Assembly (NCBI GenBank): GCA_017464225.1 | Contig: JAFUDW010000045.1 | Coordinates: forward strand, 1-56,830 | Length of the DNA: 56,830 nucleotides | Reading direction: 5' to 3' | DNA from: Clostridia bacterium | Lineage (GTDB): Bacteria > Bacillota_A > Clostridia > Christensenellales > Aristaeellaceae | Part shown: piece by piece, positions 56,513 to 56,830 of the stretch | How positions within the stretch are numbered: position 1 is the first letter of the stretch | How the letters are laid out: each line of letters starts with the position of its first letter | The notes under the pieces: generated by a model | Told to the model about the DNA's origin: nothing | Seen by the model: the letters and a program-made list of their open reading frames with translations, nothing else | The model's database searches: none | Translations under genes and position numbers: made by a program

Positions 56513-56830
56513 ATGATAGAAACCGGTGAAATCCTCCAGACCATGCGCATGATCCAGGAGGAGAATTTTGATATCCGCACCATCACGCTGGGCATCAACC
56601 TGCTGGATTGCTCCTACCCCGACGCCAACGTCTGCGCCCGCCGCGTATACGATAAAATCTGCCGCGTGGCCCGGGATCTGGTGCGCACGGGCGAGGACAT
56701 CGAGCGGGAGTTTGCCGTGCCCATCGTCAACAAGCGCATCTCCGTGACGCCCGTCAGCCTGATCTGCCAGGATGATCCCCGGCCCATCGCCCGGGCGCTG
56801 GACAAGGCCGCCCGTGAAATGGGCGTCAAC
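56513..56830 (+). CDS. UPF0210 (DUF711/PFL-like) family protein, 5' part
   Basis: The first 106 codons of a gene cut by the right edge; GGAGGGAAGG precedes the ATG. The start IETGEILQTMRMIQEENFD, the segment TITLGINLLDCSYPD and NKRISVTPVSLIC are characteristic of UPF0210 proteins (about 450 aa), remotely related to glycyl-radical PFL proteins. Co-occurrence with the ACT protein is conserved. The function is not established. Confidence 0.92.
   Translation, partial: MIETGEILQTMRMIQEENFDIRTITLGINLLDCSYPDANVCARRVYDKICRVARDLVRTGEDIEREFAVPIVNKRISVTPVSLICQDDPRPIARALDKAAREMGVN

Noticed and set aside
1..56830. CRISPR arrays, tRNA and rRNA genes
   Set aside because: I found no regularly spaced direct repeats, cloverleaf with TTCGA arm, or rRNA signature in any gap.

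Overview
The window reads as a chromosome segment of a GC-rich, anaerobic, saccharolytic member of the Clostridia. Strong AGGAGG-type Shine-Dalgarno sites, short Ala/Leu-rich signal peptides, YesM/YesN-type sensor pairs, a C_GCAxxG_C_C protein and a type III peptide deformylase all fit that group. A gut or rumen lineage near Christensenellales/Aristaeellaceae is a guess. Gene content is mostly chromosomal, with three foreign-looking parts: a prophage remnant at the left edge, a low-GC restriction-modification island (14.3-17.8 kb), and two copies of a long non-coding structured repeat.

Layout. 0-0.5 kb: end of a small gene and a truncated VapE/primase-like gene. 0.5-11.8 kb: a LysR regulator, then a block that looks like an iron-uptake locus: a membrane protein, a ketopantoate-reductase-family protein, a TpN47-like secreted protein, a ferric-reductase-like membrane protein with an FMN-binding domain, a secreted esterase, a TetR regulator and two ABC half-transporters of the YbtPQ/IrtAB type. 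Three of these transcription units carry the same 16-bp palindrome (NTTAG-N6-CTAAN, four sites) at or just below the promoter. 11.8-13.8 kb: cysteine desulfurase plus TtcA-like tRNA thiolation enzyme, on the minus strand. 14-17.8 kb: a small XRE regulator and a two-gene R-M system whose specificity gene is frameshifted. 17.9-21.8 kb: a tight run of small housekeeping enzymes. 21.8-24.2 kb: repeat copy A, then a HAD nucleotidase, a Nudix hydrolase and a C_GCAxxG_C_C protein on the minus strand.

24.6-33.2 kb (minus): a YtfQRT-YjfF-type galactofuranose/hexose ABC importer in the E. coli gene order, next to a three-component sensor (sugar-binding lipoprotein, YesM-type kinase, YesN-type regulator). 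33.4-39.1 kb (plus): TctC-TctB-TctA transporter, metallo-beta-lactamase-fold hydrolase, glucarate dehydratase and a small Cys-rich protein, probably an aldarate uptake and catabolism operon. 39.2-45.0 kb (minus): a GH35 beta-galactosidase with a GpsA-like dehydrogenase, then a class A penicillin-binding protein. 45.1-56.8 kb: envelope genes (unknown secreted proteins, a lipoprotein with four peptidoglycan-binding domains, a PdaA-like deacetylase, a YARHG protein), an orphan OmpR-family regulator with a degenerate receiver, a HAD phosphatase, a MATE exporter, an RluA pseudouridine synthase, and an ACT-domain/UPF0210 pair running off the right edge.

The most unusual object is the ~0.6-kb non-coding repeat at 21829-22421 and, in opposite orientation, 45665-46272. 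Copy A has 21-bp terminal inverted repeats with one mismatch. Both copies are almost entirely made of nested hairpins, and several stems differ between copies by compensating changes while their loops are kept. A solo end of the same element lies at 39112-39150. I do not recognise it as a named element.
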